A stretch of DNA of 64,000 bases from Sphingomonas desiccabilis. Lineage in GTDB: Bacteria > Pseudomonadota > Alphaproteobacteria > Sphingomonadales > Sphingomonadaceae. Each line of letters starts with the position of its first letter. Within the stretch, counting starts at the first letter, position 1. Both the position numbers and the translations under genes were made by a program. Of this stretch, positions 30,161-41,431 are shown piece after piece. Under the pieces are notes generated by a model that ran no database searches, was not told the DNA's origin, and worked only from the letters and a program-made list of their open reading frames with translations. The stretch is taken from positions 744,001 through 808,000 of the forward strand of contig NZ_SDPT01000002.1 of the NCBI RefSeq assembly GCF_004135605.1, in the 5' to 3' direction.

Positions 30161-30559
30161 TCAGCCAAACACCAGCCAGCGGTTGAGGATGAAGGTGAGG
30201 ATCGTGGCGAGCGCCACGGCCGGAAGCAACGGAGCCCAGGCCGGCAGGCCGAACACCGCCGTGCCCACCCAGGTGATCGCCGCGTTCAGCGCCATGCCCG
30301 ATCCCTGCACCGCCACGAACTGCAGCTGCTGGCGCACGCCGGGGTGGCGGGTGCCATGGCCCCTGAAGCTCCAGCGGCTGTGCAGGAAGAAGCCCGCGGT
30401 CACCGCCACGGCAAAGGCAAAGGGCACGGCATAGACCGCGTGCGCGCGCGCGAAGACCCAGGTGGTGAGCGGCAGGTACACCGCGGCATAGATCAGCGTC
30501 GAGATGCCACCTGCGATGGCGAATCGGATCAGCTGGCCGAGCATGCCGCTCGTCCGCAT
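30161..30559 (-). CDS. GtrA family membrane protein (lipid-linked sugar flippase type)
   Basis: About 132 residues with four membrane helices and the GtrA pattern: LIRFAIAGGISTLIYAAVYL, then FFLHSRWSFRG and ILNRWLVFG at the end. GtrA proteins are thought to move polyprenyl-phosphate-linked sugars across the inner membrane for O-antigen or similar glycosylation. The start is taken as ATG 30559; GTG at 30589 is also possible. It is divergent from the GT-C-like gene and immediately upstream of the methyltransferase. Confidence 0.85.
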   Translation of the reverse strand: MRTSGMLGQLIRFAIAGGISTLIYAAVYLPLTTWVFARAHAVYAVPFAFAVAVTAGFFLHSRWSFRGHGTRHPGVRQQLQFVAVQGSGMALNAAITWVGTAVFGLPAWAPLLPAVALATILTFILNRWLVFG

Positions 30560-30682
30560 CGTCTCGACCCGTCTCAAGATGGTGTCCACGCCCGTCTCGC
30601 CCTTGCCCTTTGCGCGCCCGCCACTAGAGCCGGCGCCGAGCGCGCGGGCAGTATCGTGCCCGCCGGGGTGAGGAAAGCGGTT

Positions 30683-32509
30683 TTGAACGACGGGTCGGGC
30701 AAGCTCAGTCTCGCACAGATGCTGGAGCGCCATTGGGTGCGCCGGGCGCTACTGGTTTGGGCGGTGATCGCCACCGTCTATCTGATCCAGCGCTGGCCGC
30801 AGATCCACTGGCTGGTGCTCAACGACACCGACGACAACATGCGGCTGATGCAGGTCCGCGGCCTTCTCGGCGGCCAGGGCTGGTACGACCTGCGCCAGTA
30901 CCGCCTCGATCCGCCGGCGGGGATCGACATTCACTGGTCGCGGCTCGTCGACCTGCCGATCGCCGGGCTGTTCCTGCTGTTCAGGCCGTTCACCGGCCCG
31001 GCGCTTGCCGAGCGGCTCGCGTGCGGCATCGCGCCGCTGCTGCCGCTGGGGGTCGTGCTGGTCGCACTCGCCGCCACCGTCCGCCGGCTGGTCGCGCCCC
31101 AGGCATGGGCGCTCGCCATCCTGTTCCTGTTCGGTTGTTCCGCGACCCTGCCGATGTTCATGCCGATGCGCATCGACCACCACGGCTGGCAGCTCGCCTT
31201 TCTCAGCCTGACGGTGGCGGGGCTCGCCGACCCGCGCAAGGGGCGGGGCGGGGCCCTGGTCGGCATCTCGAGTGCGCTGTCGCTCACCATCGGCCTGGAA
31301 CTGCTGCCCTATTGCGCGATGGCCGGCGGCCTGGTCGCGCTGCGCTGGGTGTGGGACCGGGCGGAGGCGCGACGGCTCGCCGTCTATGGCGCGACGCTTG
31401 CCGGCGGCAGTGCGCTCGGCTTCGTCGCCTTTGCCTCGGACGCCAACTACGCGATGCGCTGCGACGCGCTCACGCCGGTGTGGCTGTCGGTGACGGTCGC
31501 AGGCGGCGCGGCGCTGTTCGCGCTCTCGCGCCTGCCGCTCGACAGCCGCCTCGCGCGGCTTGCGGCCGGCGCCGCCGTAGGCGCGGTGATCGCGGGCGGC
31601 TTCGCGGCGCTGTTCCCCCAGTGCCTGTCGCGGCCGGAGGGTGTGTCGGACGAACTCGCCGAGCTTTGGCTCAACAACGTCCGGGAAGCCAAGCCGATCT
31701 ACAAGCACCCGCTGCGCATCGCCGTGCCGATCGCGGTGGTGCCGGCGCTGGGCCTGCTGGGAGCCTGCCTCGCCTGCTGGCGCGCCCGGCGCAACCCGGA
31801 GCAGCTGGCGGGCTGGGCCGCGATCGCGCTGTTCACCGCCTTTGCCGGCGCGATGCTGCTATGGCAGATCCGCGCCGGCCCTGCCGCACAGCTGCTGGCG
31901 ATCGCGGGCGAAGTGGCGCTCGCCTGGCTGATCCTGACCTGGTTCGTCGGCCGTCGTTCGACGGCCATCAAGGTCGCGGGCGGGGTGCTTGCGCTCGTGT
32001 TGCTGCTCGCCGGGCTGTTCTCCGCGACGCTGATCCAGCGTCTGCGCCTCGACCCGCCGGACCGGCGGACGCTGGTGGTGAACCGCGCCAGCGCGCGCTG
32101 CATGAGCATCTCGGCGCTGGCCGAGCTGAACCGCATCCCGGCCGCCACCCTGTTCACCCATGTCGATCTGGGGCCGCGCCTGATCGTGGGCACCCATCAC
32201 AACGGCATCACCGGCCCCTATCACCGCAACGAGCAGCCGATCCTGGACGTGCATCACGCGTTCCAGGGCAGCGCCGATGCGTTTCGCCGGATCGCCCGGC
32301 GGCACGGCGCGACCTATCTGCTGGTCTGCCCGAATCTCGCGGAAACCACGCTCTACCGCGCGCGCGCGCCGGGCGGCTTCTACGCCCAGCTTGCCAAGGG
32401 TCAGGTGCCGGCATGGCTGGAGCCGGTGCCGCTGTCGAAGCGGGCGCCGTTCAAGCTGTGGCGGATCCGTTATGCGGACGGACCCGCGCCCGCAGCGCCG
32501 GCCCGCTGA
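30683..32509 (+). CDS. polytopic membrane protein, GT-C/STT3-like glycosyltransferase candidate
   Basis: About 608 residues with roughly ten or more membrane segments and a C-terminal soluble part near residues 460-608. An early loop has LNDTDDNMRLMQV (Asp48, Asp50, Asp51), then GIDIHWSRLVDLP, and a second loop has RIDHHGWQ (Asp165). Acidic clusters in the first loops are the catalytic pattern of GT-C enzymes such as STT3/PglB, but overall identity cannot be judged by eye. No good ATG exists; TTG at 30683 with GAGGAAAG upstream is the best start. With GtrA and GT2 nearby it would use a polyprenyl-linked sugar. Confidence 0.65.
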   Translation: MNDGSGKLSLAQMLERHWVRRALLVWAVIATVYLIQRWPQIHWLVLNDTDDNMRLMQVRGLLGGQGWYDLRQYRLDPPAGIDIHWSRLVDLPIAGLFLLFRPFTGPALAERLACGIAPLLPLGVVLVALAATVRRLVAPQAWALAILFLFGCSATLPMFMPMRIDHHGWQLAFLSLTVAGLADPRKGRGGALVGISSALSLTIGLELLPYCAMAGGLVALRWVWDRAEARRLAVYGATLAGGSALGFVAFASDANYAMRCDALTPVWLSVTVAGGAALFALSRLPLDSRLARLAAGAAVGAVIAGGFAALFPQCLSRPEGVSDELAELWLNNVREAKPIYKHPLRIAVPIAVVPALGLLGACLACWRARRNPEQLAGWAAIALFTAFAGAMLLWQIRAGPAAQLLAIAGEVALAWLILTWFVGRRSTAIKVAGGVLALVLLLAGLFSATLIQRLRLDPPDRRTLVVNRASARCMSISALAELNRIPAATLFTHVDLGPRLIVGTHHNGITGPYHRNEQPILDVHHAFQGSADAFRRIARRHGATYLLVCPNLAETTLYRARAPGGFYAQLAKGQVPAWLEPVPLSKRAPFKLWRIRYADGPAPAAPAR

Positions 32510-32515
32510 TCGGGA

Positions 32516-32899
32516 TCAGTCCGGCAGGAAGCGGCTGACGACGTCCCGCGCCAGCCGTGAGGGGCGGCGGGTGTCGGAATCGAGCGAGCACCAGGTGCTC
32601 TGCACCTCGGCCAGCACTTCCTCACCCCGTTTGATCAGCGTCGAGAAGAAGGCGCGGGCACCCTGGACGCGCTCTGCGACCACGGTCGCGATGATCGCAT
32701 CGTCCAGGAAGGCCGGGCGGCGATAGGTGATCTCGTGCTTGAGCGCGACCCAGAGGTGCCGGCCGACCGCCTCGGCAGGCGCGACCTTCTCCCAATAGGC
32801 GACGACGGCTTCCTGAACCCAGGACAGGTACACCGCATTGTTCACATGACCCATGTGATCGATATCGGCAGGTGCCACGGCGAGCGGGTGGAGGTGCAT
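32516..32899 (-). CDS. acyl-CoA thioesterase, hotdog fold
   Basis: 127 residues from ATG 32899. APADIDHMGHVNNAVYLSWVQEAVVAYW is the 4-hydroxybenzoyl-CoA thioesterase/FadM-type hotdog motif with the active-site Asp; VALKHEITYRRPAFLDD follows. It probably hydrolyses acyl-CoA esters in the cytoplasm. An upstream ATG at 32929 would start one base after the rsh stop; the shorter form fits family N-termini better. It converges with the GT-C-like gene, 6 nt between stops. Confidence 0.88.
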   Translation of the reverse strand: MHLHPLAVAPADIDHMGHVNNAVYLSWVQEAVVAYWEKVAPAEAVGRHLWVALKHEITYRRPAFLDDAIIATVVAERVQGARAFFSTLIKRGEEVLAEVQSTWCSLDSDTRRPSRLARDVVSRFLPD

Positions 32900-32930
32900 G
32901 AGAGATGCCTGCGCGCCACTGACACCCATG

Positions 32931-35042
<2,112 letters not shown>

Positions 35043-35188
35043 GGGAACTAGATGGGGTGGCTCGCTGCTGCTTTGCAACGAAATTCTCCCGCTTCAGGGG
35101 GAGATTTGCTTCGTCTGCTCTCGGCGATGCGGCGCAGCATCGCCGGGTTGGCGGCGGAGCGAAGGCCGGCCTCGCTCCGCCCACAGGA

Positions 35189-36397
35189 TCAGCCCGCGGC
35201 CTGACCCGGCGTGTTGACGCCCATCGACTGGAGGTAGCGCTTCACGTTACGCGCCGCCTGGCGCAGCCGCTGCTCGTTCTCCACCATCGCGATGCGGACG
35301 AAGCCCTCGCCGTTCTCGCCATAGCCGACGCCTGGTGCGACCGCGACCTTGGCGTGGGTGAGCAGCTGCTTGGAGAACTCCAGCGAGCCAAGATGCGCCA
35401 GGGCCGGCGGCAGCGGTGCCCAGGCGAACATCGAGGCGGGCGGGGAGGGGATGTCCCAGCCGGCGCGCGCGAAGCTCTCGACCATCACGTCGCGGCGCTT
35501 GTGATAAAGCTGCCGATTGCGTTCCACGATGTCCTGCGGGCCGTTGAGCGCCGCGCAGGCTGCCGCTTGGATGGGGGTGAACGCGCCATAGTCGAGGTAG
35601 GACTTCACCCGCGTCATCGCCGCGATCAGCTGCTTGTTGCCGACCGCGAAGCCGATCCGCCAGCCCGCCATGGAATAGGTCTTCGACAGCGACGTGAACT
35701 CGATCGCGACGTCCTTCGCGCCCTTCACCTGCAGGATGGAGGGGGTCGGCTTGCCGTCGAAATACAGCTCAGAATAGGCCAGGTCGGACAGGATCCAGAC
35801 CTTGTTCTCCTTCGCCCAGGCGACCAGCCGCTCGTAAAAGGCGAGGTCGACCGCTTCCGCCGTCGGGTTCGACGGATAGTTGACCACCAGGATGCTCGGC
35901 CGCGGGACCGTGAAGTTCATCGCCCGCTCGAGGCTCTCGAAATAGGTGTCGTCCGGCGTCGTCGGCACCGCGCGGATGGTCGCGCCCGCGATGATGAAGC
36001 CGAAAGTGTGGATCGGGTAGCTGGGGTTGGGCGCCAGCACCACGTCGCCCGGCGCCGTGATCGCGGTGGCGAGGCTGGCCAGGCCCTCCTTCGATCCCAT
36101 GGTCACGACGACCTCGGTTTCGGGGTCGATGTCGACGCCGAAGCGCCGGCCGTAATAGTTCGCCTGCGCACGCCTCAGCCCCGGGATACCCTTGGACGCC
36201 GAATAGCCATGGGCATCGGGCTTGCGCGCGACCTCGCACAGCTTGTCGATCACATGGGGCGGCGGCGGCAGGTCCGGGTTGCCCATGCCCAGGTCGATGA
36301 TGTCCTCCCCGCCCGCGCGCGCCGCCGCTCGCATCGCGTTCACTTCGGCGATGACATAGGGCGGCAGGCGCTTGATGCGGTAGAATTCCTCGGACAT
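35189..36397 (-). CDS. class I/II PLP aminotransferase (AlaC/LL-DAP aminotransferase-like)
   Basis: 402 residues. DLGMGNPDLPPPPHV, SASKGIPGLR, NYPSNPTAEAVDL and the PLP lysine in SLSKTYSMAGWRIGFAVG place it in the fold-type I group near glutamate-pyruvate aminotransferase AlaC. Alanine synthesis is the likely role; LL-diaminopimelate aminotransferase activity is less likely because MurE and alphaproteobacteria normally use the DapC/DapE route. It is transcribed toward rsh with 147 nt between them, which contain a hairpin. Confidence 0.88.
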   Translation of the reverse strand: MSEEFYRIKRLPPYVIAEVNAMRAAARAGGEDIIDLGMGNPDLPPPPHVIDKLCEVARKPDAHGYSASKGIPGLRRAQANYYGRRFGVDIDPETEVVVTMGSKEGLASLATAITAPGDVVLAPNPSYPIHTFGFIIAGATIRAVPTTPDDTYFESLERAMNFTVPRPSILVVNYPSNPTAEAVDLAFYERLVAWAKENKVWILSDLAYSELYFDGKPTPSILQVKGAKDVAIEFTSLSKTYSMAGWRIGFAVGNKQLIAAMTRVKSYLDYGAFTPIQAAACAALNGPQDIVERNRQLYHKRRDVMVESFARAGWDIPSPPASMFAWAPLPPALAHLGSLEFSKQLLTHAKVAVAPGVGYGENGEGFVRIAMVENEQRLRQAARNVKRYLQSMGVNTPGQAAG

Positions 36398-36568
36398 CGG
36401 TCCCTCGTTGCTTGATGGAGCGTTCTTCTACGCCATTCGCGCGCTTGCGGGAAACAAAGTTGGCGTCGCGAACGCACCCGCCGCAAGAAAGCACGCGTCG
36501 GATCGGGCCTGACGCAACCGCCGGCTTGCGCTACACCGGCCGGACGGCACCAGATCGAGAGGAATGTC

Positions 36569-38353
36569 ATGGCAGACGATGCCGCCCCCCCGCCGCCGGA
36601 GCAGCCGGCGATCCCCTCGCTCGCCGACCTCCAGCATTGGACGGCGGTGTTCGGCCGCGCGCAGCAGATGTTGCTGGAGCACGGCTTCGCTTTCCCGGCC
36701 GATACGGAGGCCAAGGCGGCTGCGGCCGGCGAAGCCGCTCCCGCCGCACTGCCCGCCTGGGCGGACCCCTTCGCCCTAGCGCAGGCCGGTACCGCCTATT
36801 GGGCCGACACGCTGAAGCTGTGGCAGCGCTTCATCGATCCTGCCCATGCGGGGCCCTATGTCGAGCCGGAGGCGCAGGCCCGCGACCGCCGGTTCAAGGC
36901 CCCGCAATGGCATGAACAGCCGGTGTTCGACTTCATCCGGCAGAGCTATTTCCTGGCCTCCGAGCATTTGATGAAGGGGGTCGACGCGCTCGAGGGCATC
37001 GAGCCGCGGCAGAAGGAGCGGCTGCGTTTCCTCGCCCGCGGCTTCGTCGACGCGATGAGCCCCACCAACTTCCCCGTCACCAATCCGCTGGTGCTGGAGC
37101 GGATCGTCGAGACGCGGGGCGAGAACCTGCTGAAGGGCCTGCAGAACCTTCTGTCCGACATGGCGCGCGGCCAGCTCACCCAGAGCGACGCCACCGCGTT
37201 CGAGGTCGGGCGCAACATCGCCACCACGCCGGGCAAGGTCATCAAGCGCACCGAACTCTACGAGCTGATCCACTATGTGCCCACCACCGAGAAGGTGTTG
37301 GCGACGCCGCTCGTGATCTTCCCGCCGTGGATCAATCGCTTCTACATCCTCGACCTGACGGCCGAGAAGAGCTTCATCCGCTGGGCGGTGGAGCAGGGGC
37401 TGTCCGTGTTCGTCGTTTCCTGGCGCTCCGCCGACGCCAGCATGAAGGACGTGCGCTGGGACGATTACGTGCTGCACGGCCAGATCGACGCGATCGATAC
37501 CGTGCGCGAGCTGCTGGACGTGCCGGCGGTGCATACGGTCGGCTATTGCGTGGCCGGCACCACGCTTGCCGCGACGCTGGCGCTGCTGGCCGCGCGCGGC
37601 GAGGCGGACAAGGTGGCGAGCGCGACCTTCTTCACCGCGCAGGTCGATTTCTCCCAGGCCGGCGAATTGTCGCTGTTCGTCGACGACGACCAGCTGGAGC
37701 TGATCCGCACCCTTTCGGCCGAGGGCTTCCTGGACGGCCGGGTCATGGCCGCGACGTTCAACCTGCTGCGCGGGCGCGAGCTGATCTGGAACTATGTCAC
37801 CGCCAATTATCTGCTCGGCGAGGACGCGCCGCCGTTCGACCTTCTCCACTGGAACGCGGACGTCACCAACCTGCCGGCGACCTGGCACCTGAGCTACCTG
37901 ACCGATCTCTACCGCGACAACCGGCTGGTGCAGCCGGGGTCGATCGCGATCGACGGCACGCCGCTGGACCTCACCACCGTCCGGACGCCCAGCTACATCC
38001 AGGCGGGGCGCGAGGACCATATCGCCCCGGCGGAAAGCGTGTGGCGGATCACCCACCACTTCGACGGACCGCTCCGCTTCGTGTTGGCGGGATCCGGCCA
38101 CATCGCGGGCGTTGTGAACCCGCCGTCTGCGGGCAAGTACCAGTATTGGCTCAACGACTCGCCCGGCGTGGAGACGCTCGCCGATTTTCTGAGCGGCGCG
38201 CGCGAGGTGAAGGGCAGCTGGTGGCCCGACTGGATCCAATGGCTGCGCGGGATCGATGCTGCGGAGGTGGAGGTGTCGGGCGGGCGCGTCCCTGGTGAGG
38301 GCGCGCTCCCCCCGCTAGGGCCAGCCCCCGGGGAGTATGTCCTGAAAAGATGA
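36569..38353 (+). CDS. phaC: class I poly(R)-hydroxyalkanoate synthase
   Basis: 594 residues. The N-terminal PhaC domain (QPVFDFIRQSYFLASEHLM, SPTNFPVTNPLVLERI) precedes the alpha/beta hydrolase core with the lipase-like box HTVGYCVAGTT, nucleophile Cys327, where the usual GYCIGG has become GYCVAG. The later Asp and His lie in REDHIAP and SGHIAGVVNPP. It polymerises (R)-3-hydroxyacyl-CoA into intracellular granules. It is divergent from the aminotransferase and 123 nt upstream of a phasin gene; no phaA or phaZ is adjacent. Confidence 0.96.
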   Translation: MADDAAPPPPEQPAIPSLADLQHWTAVFGRAQQMLLEHGFAFPADTEAKAAAAGEAAPAALPAWADPFALAQAGTAYWADTLKLWQRFIDPAHAGPYVEPEAQARDRRFKAPQWHEQPVFDFIRQSYFLASEHLMKGVDALEGIEPRQKERLRFLARGFVDAMSPTNFPVTNPLVLERIVETRGENLLKGLQNLLSDMARGQLTQSDATAFEVGRNIATTPGKVIKRTELYELIHYVPTTEKVLATPLVIFPPWINRFYILDLTAEKSFIRWAVEQGLSVFVVSWRSADASMKDVRWDDYVLHGQIDAIDTVRELLDVPAVHTVGYCVAGTTLAATLALLAARGEADKVASATFFTAQVDFSQAGELSLFVDDDQLELIRTLSAEGFLDGRVMAATFNLLRGRELIWNYVTANYLLGEDAPPFDLLHWNADVTNLPATWHLSYLTDLYRDNRLVQPGSIAIDGTPLDLTTVRTPSYIQAGREDHIAPAESVWRITHHFDGPLRFVLAGSGHIAGVVNPPSAGKYQYWLNDSPGVETLADFLSGAREVKGSWWPDWIQWLRGIDAAEVEVSGGRVPGEGALPPLGPAPGEYVLKR

Positions 38354-38391
38354 ACGATCCCAGGGAGTTGGTCGGGTGAAACGCGGTTATG

Positions 38392-38450
38392 CTGCGCTGC
38401 ACAACGACGGTTGCAAAGCAGCGAAATAGGGGGTATTTGTTGCGCCGCAG
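38392..38450 (+). promoter_or_regulatory. three TGC-N3-GCA motifs, PhaR-like operator upstream of the phasin gene
   Basis: CTGC-GCT-GCAC (38392), TTGC-AAA-GCAG (38411) and TTGC-GCC-GCAG (38440) lie within 60 nt before the phasin start. Each is one base from CTGC-N3-GCAG, the TGC-rich site described for the PHA-responsive repressor PhaR in Paracoccus. Binding here is an inference. Confidence 0.5.
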
Positions 38451-38475
38451 CAGCGTTACGCAGGAGGCCGTTCGC

Positions 38476-39249
38476 ATGGCAGGCAAGGATCCCAAGGCAA
38501 AGGCGCCCGCGCCATTGGCTCGCAAGGCTCCGCCGCTTCGTGCCAAGCCGGCCGTGTCCCCGCCGCCTGTTGCCGCCGCCGCCGAAAAGAAGCCTGTCGA
38601 AGTTCCGTTCGTGGCACCCGCCGCGCCGGAGCCGGTCGAACAGCTCGTGGCTCCGGTGACCGCGCAGTTGGAAACCATCGCCGACAAGCCCGCCGATGTC
38701 GCTGCCGCCGCGATGGCCGCAGCAGATGTGCAGATGCTTGCCGGGGAAACCAGCCCGGACGCCGCCGAGCCGGCCGCGCCCGCGCCAGAGGAACGCACCA
38801 TGATCCACACCAACGAAGCTGCCGAAGCCACCACCGACAAGGCCCAAGCCCTGTTCTCCGACTTCAACGCCCGCACCAAGGCGGCGATGGAAAAGAGCGC
38901 CAAGGGCGTCGAGGAAATGACCGACTTCGCCAAGGGCAACGTCGAAGCGCTGGTCGAGGCCAGCCGCATCGCTGCCAAGGGTCTGGAGACGATCGGCCAC
39001 GACGCCGCCGACTTCGGCCGCCGCAACTTCGAGAACGCGACTGCGACCATGAAGACGCTCGCTTCGGTCAAGTCGCCGACCGAGTTCTTCAAGCTCCAGT
39101 CCGACTTCTTCCGCAGCGCGTTCGACTCGTTCGTCGCCGAGACGTCGAAGAACACCGAAGCGATGCTGAAGCTGGCCGGCGATGCCGCGCAGCCGCTGTC
39201 GAACCGGGTCGCGATCGCGACCGACAAGTTCAAGGTTGTCGGCGCCTGA
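38476..39249 (+). CDS. phasin (PHA granule-associated protein)
   Basis: 257 residues. The first 110 residues are a low-complexity Ala/Pro/Lys linker (PAPLARKAPPLRAKP). The C-terminal 140 residues are an amphipathic helical phasin domain: FSDFNARTKAAMEKSAKGVEEM, FAKGNVEALVEASRIAAKG and SPTEFFKLQSDFFRSAFDSF. Phasins coat PHA granules and limit their fusion. GGAGG precedes the ATG at 38476, and PhaR-like motifs lie upstream. A strong terminator follows. The Ala/Pro/Lys extension is longer than in most phasins. Confidence 0.92.
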   Translation: MAGKDPKAKAPAPLARKAPPLRAKPAVSPPPVAAAAEKKPVEVPFVAPAAPEPVEQLVAPVTAQLETIADKPADVAAAAMAAADVQMLAGETSPDAAEPAAPAPEERTMIHTNEAAEATTDKAQALFSDFNARTKAAMEKSAKGVEEMTDFAKGNVEALVEASRIAAKGLETIGHDAADFGRRNFENATATMKTLASVKSPTEFFKLQSDFFRSAFDSFVAETSKNTEAMLKLAGDAAQPLSNRVAIATDKFKVVGA

Positions 39250-39285
39250 ACCCATCCGCGCGTCGGGTTCTACGCGGGAAGAAAC

Positions 39286-39316
39286 GGGGCGTCCGCGCAA
39301 GCGGGCGCCCCTTTTT
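39286..39316 (+). terminator. intrinsic terminator after phasin gene
   Basis: GGGGCGTCCGC (39286-39296) pairs with GCGGGCGCCCC (39301-39311), one T-G mismatch, loop GCAA, then T5. Confidence 0.9.
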
Positions 39317-39435
39317 CGTCCCCGCTCCTCCAGGGTCGCGGGGGGCGCTGCGCGGGTCCGGTGCGGCCGAATCCGCCGGTCTCCGCCCGCGCGGCCTTGC
39401 CCTTGCGGCGTGCGATGCCATATTTGCCGTTCGTG

Positions 39436-39795
39436 ATGATCGATGCCTCCACCCTGCGTCCCCGCCTTGCAGAAGGCGGCGAGAACGACGACGATTCGGG
39501 CTCCGTCTCGGGTGTCGCCACGCGCACCCGCACGCGGACCAAGAAGCCGACGCCCTATCGCGTGCTGATGCTCAACGACGATTACACGCCCATGGAGTTC
39601 GTCGTCCTCGTGCTGCAGCGCTTCTTCCGCATGAACATGGAAGAGGCGACCCGCGTGATGCTCCACGTCCACCAGAAGGGCGTCGGGGTGTGCGGCGTGT
39701 TCAGCTACGAAGTCGCCGAGACGAAGGTCGGGCAGGTCATGGACTTCGCACGCCAGAACCAGCATCCGCTGCAATGCACGCTGGAAAAGGCCTGA
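39436..39795 (+). CDS. clpS: ATP-dependent Clp protease adaptor ClpS
   Basis: 119 residues from ATG 39436. The core [20 protein letters not shown] and [23 protein letters not shown] is the N-degron pocket of ClpS, which hands N-end-rule substrates to ClpA. The first 40 residues are an acidic/basic linker. A start at 39415 would add seven residues; neither has a clear ribosome site. No clpA is in the window. Confidence 0.95.
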   Translation: MIDASTLRPRLAEGGENDDDSGSVSGVATRTRTRTKKPTPYRVLMLNDDYTPMEFVVLVLQRFFRMNMEEATRVMLHVHQKGVGVCGVFSYEVAETKVGQVMDFARQNQHPLQCTLEKA

Positions 39796-39838
39796 TCGCC
39801 AGAGCCTGACCGGCGGTAGTCCGACGCATCTCAACTCG

Positions 39839-39873
39839 TGCTCCTGCGGAGGCAGGAGCCCAGGGTCCCGGGC
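39839..39873. repeat. intergenic palindromic repeat, family B, single-arm copy
   Basis: GTGCTCCTGCGGAGGCAGGA plus GCCCAGGG matches the left arm of the complete copy at 12390; the right arm has decayed (GTGCTCCCG near 39902). It lies between clpS and murA, the only co-directional gap holding a repeat. Confidence 0.75.
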
Positions 39874-39992
39874 ACCCACAAGTCGTTGTTCTACTTGGCC
39901 CCGTGCTCCCGTTTCCGAGGGAAAGCCGGTCCCCGCGATCAAACGCGCCACCACCCGCTTGCGCGCCGCCAGCAACTGAGTAAAGCCGCGCC

Positions 39993-41276
39993 ATGGACCG
40001 TATCCTCATCCGCGGCGGCAACCGTCTGAAGGGCCGCATCGCCATCTCGGGCGCCAAGAACGCTGCCCTGACGCTGCTCCCCTGCGCGCTCCTGACGGAA
40101 GAGCCGCTGACGCTGCGCAACCTGCCGCGCCTCGCCGACGTCGACAGCTTCGGCCACCTGCTCAACCAGTTCGGCGTATCGACCATGACCGAGGGCGCCC
40201 ATCCCAGCGACTTCGGCCGCGTGATGACGATGCGCGGGCAGCGCCTGACGTCCACGGTCGCGCCCTATGACATCGTCCGCAAGATGCGAGCCTCCATCCT
40301 GGTGCTCGGCCCGCTGGTCGCGCGTGCTGGTGAGGCGACGGTGTCGCTGCCGGGCGGCTGCGCGATCGGCAACCGCCCGATCGACCTGCACCTGAAGGCG
40401 CTGGAGGCACTGGGTGCGGAGATCGAGCTCGCCGCCGGCTATGTGAAGGCGACGGCGCCGAACGGCCGCCTGCCGGGTGGCCGCGTGACCTTCCCGATCG
40501 TGTCGGTGGGCGCCACCGAGAACGCGCTGATGGCCGCCGTGCTCGCTTCGGGCTCCTCGGTGATCGACAACGCCGCGCGGGAGCCCGAGATCGTCGACCT
40601 GTGCCGCTGCCTGGTGGCGATGGGCGCGCGCATCGACGGCATCGGCACGGAGCGGCTGGAGATCGAGGGCGTCGATCGCCTCCACGGCGCCACCTATGCC
40701 GTCATGCCGGACCGGATCGAGGCGGGCAGCTATGCCTGCGCGGCCGCGATCACCGGCGGTGCGGTCGAACTCGCCGGCATCGCCGCCGAAGACATGCGCG
40801 CGACCATCGACGCGCTGGTCGAGGCGGGCGTGACGGTCGAGGAGCGCCGCAACGCGCTGTTCGTCGAGGCAACCGGCCCGATCGGCCCGCTGACCCTGTC
40901 GACGGCACCGTTCCCGGGCTTCGCCACCGACATGCAGGCGCAGTTCATGGCGATGCTCACCAAGGCAAGCGGCGCCAGCGTGCTCACCGAGACGATCTTC
41001 GAGAACCGCTACATGCACGTGCCGGAACTGGCGCGCATGGGTGCCGACATCCAGGTCCGCGGTCGCGTGGCCGTGGTTCGCGGCGTGGACAAGCTGGTCG
41101 GCGCGCCGGTGATGGCGACGGACCTGCGCGCGTCGATGAGCCTGATCATCGCCGGCCTCGCCGCCGAGGGCGAGACTTCGGTCAGCCGCATCTATCATCT
41201 CGACCGCGGCTATGAGCGGCTCGAGGAAAAGCTGCAGGCGGTCGGCGCCGACATCCAGCGCGTCGGCGGGGAATAA
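39993..41276 (+). CDS. murA: UDP-N-acetylglucosamine 1-carboxyvinyltransferase
   Basis: 427 residues. MurA transfers enolpyruvate from PEP to UDP-GlcNAc, the first committed step of peptidoglycan synthesis. [12 protein letters not shown] holds Lys22; the active-site Cys123 is in [15 protein letters not shown], the residue fosfomycin alkylates; the C-terminal [19 protein letters not shown] is typical. It is separated from the main wall-gene cluster at the right end of the window. A family A repeat follows before a converging transporter gene. Confidence 0.97.
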   Translation: MDRILIRGGNRLKGRIAISGAKNAALTLLPCALLTEEPLTLRNLPRLADVDSFGHLLNQFGVSTMTEGAHPSDFGRVMTMRGQRLTSTVAPYDIVRKMRASILVLGPLVARAGEATVSLPGGCAIGNRPIDLHLKALEALGAEIELAAGYVKATAPNGRLPGGRVTFPIVSVGATENALMAAVLASGSSVIDNAAREPEIVDLCRCLVAMGARIDGIGTERLEIEGVDRLHGATYAVMPDRIEAGSYACAAAITGGAVELAGIAAEDMRATIDALVEAGVTVEERRNALFVEATGPIGPLTLSTAPFPGFATDMQAQFMAMLTKASGASVLTETIFENRYMHVPELARMGADIQVRGRVAVVRGVDKLVGAPVMATDLRASMSLIIAGLAAEGETSVSRIYHLDRGYERLEEKLQAVGADIQRVGGE

Positions 41277-41312
41277 GGGGAGGGGGCGATCCCGCTCCTT
41301 TCCACCCACCCG

Positions 41313-41403
41313 CGTCATCCTGACGGAAGTCAGGATCCATTGCCGCTACGCCAGAAAGCGCAAGCGAAGCGTGATTGGATGCTGACTTTCGTCAGCATGA
41401 CGG
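41313..41403. repeat. intergenic palindromic repeat, family A, complete copy
   Basis: 27-nt arms: CGTCATCCTGACGGAAGTCA plus GGATCCA, and its inverted partner ending CAGCATGACG, match with three mismatches. Each arm has an internal CTGAC...GTCAG hairpin. It lies between converging murA and the CDF gene. Confidence 0.9.
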
Positions 41404-41431
41404 GAATTGGAAGCGGCGCGCGTTTCCAGCC

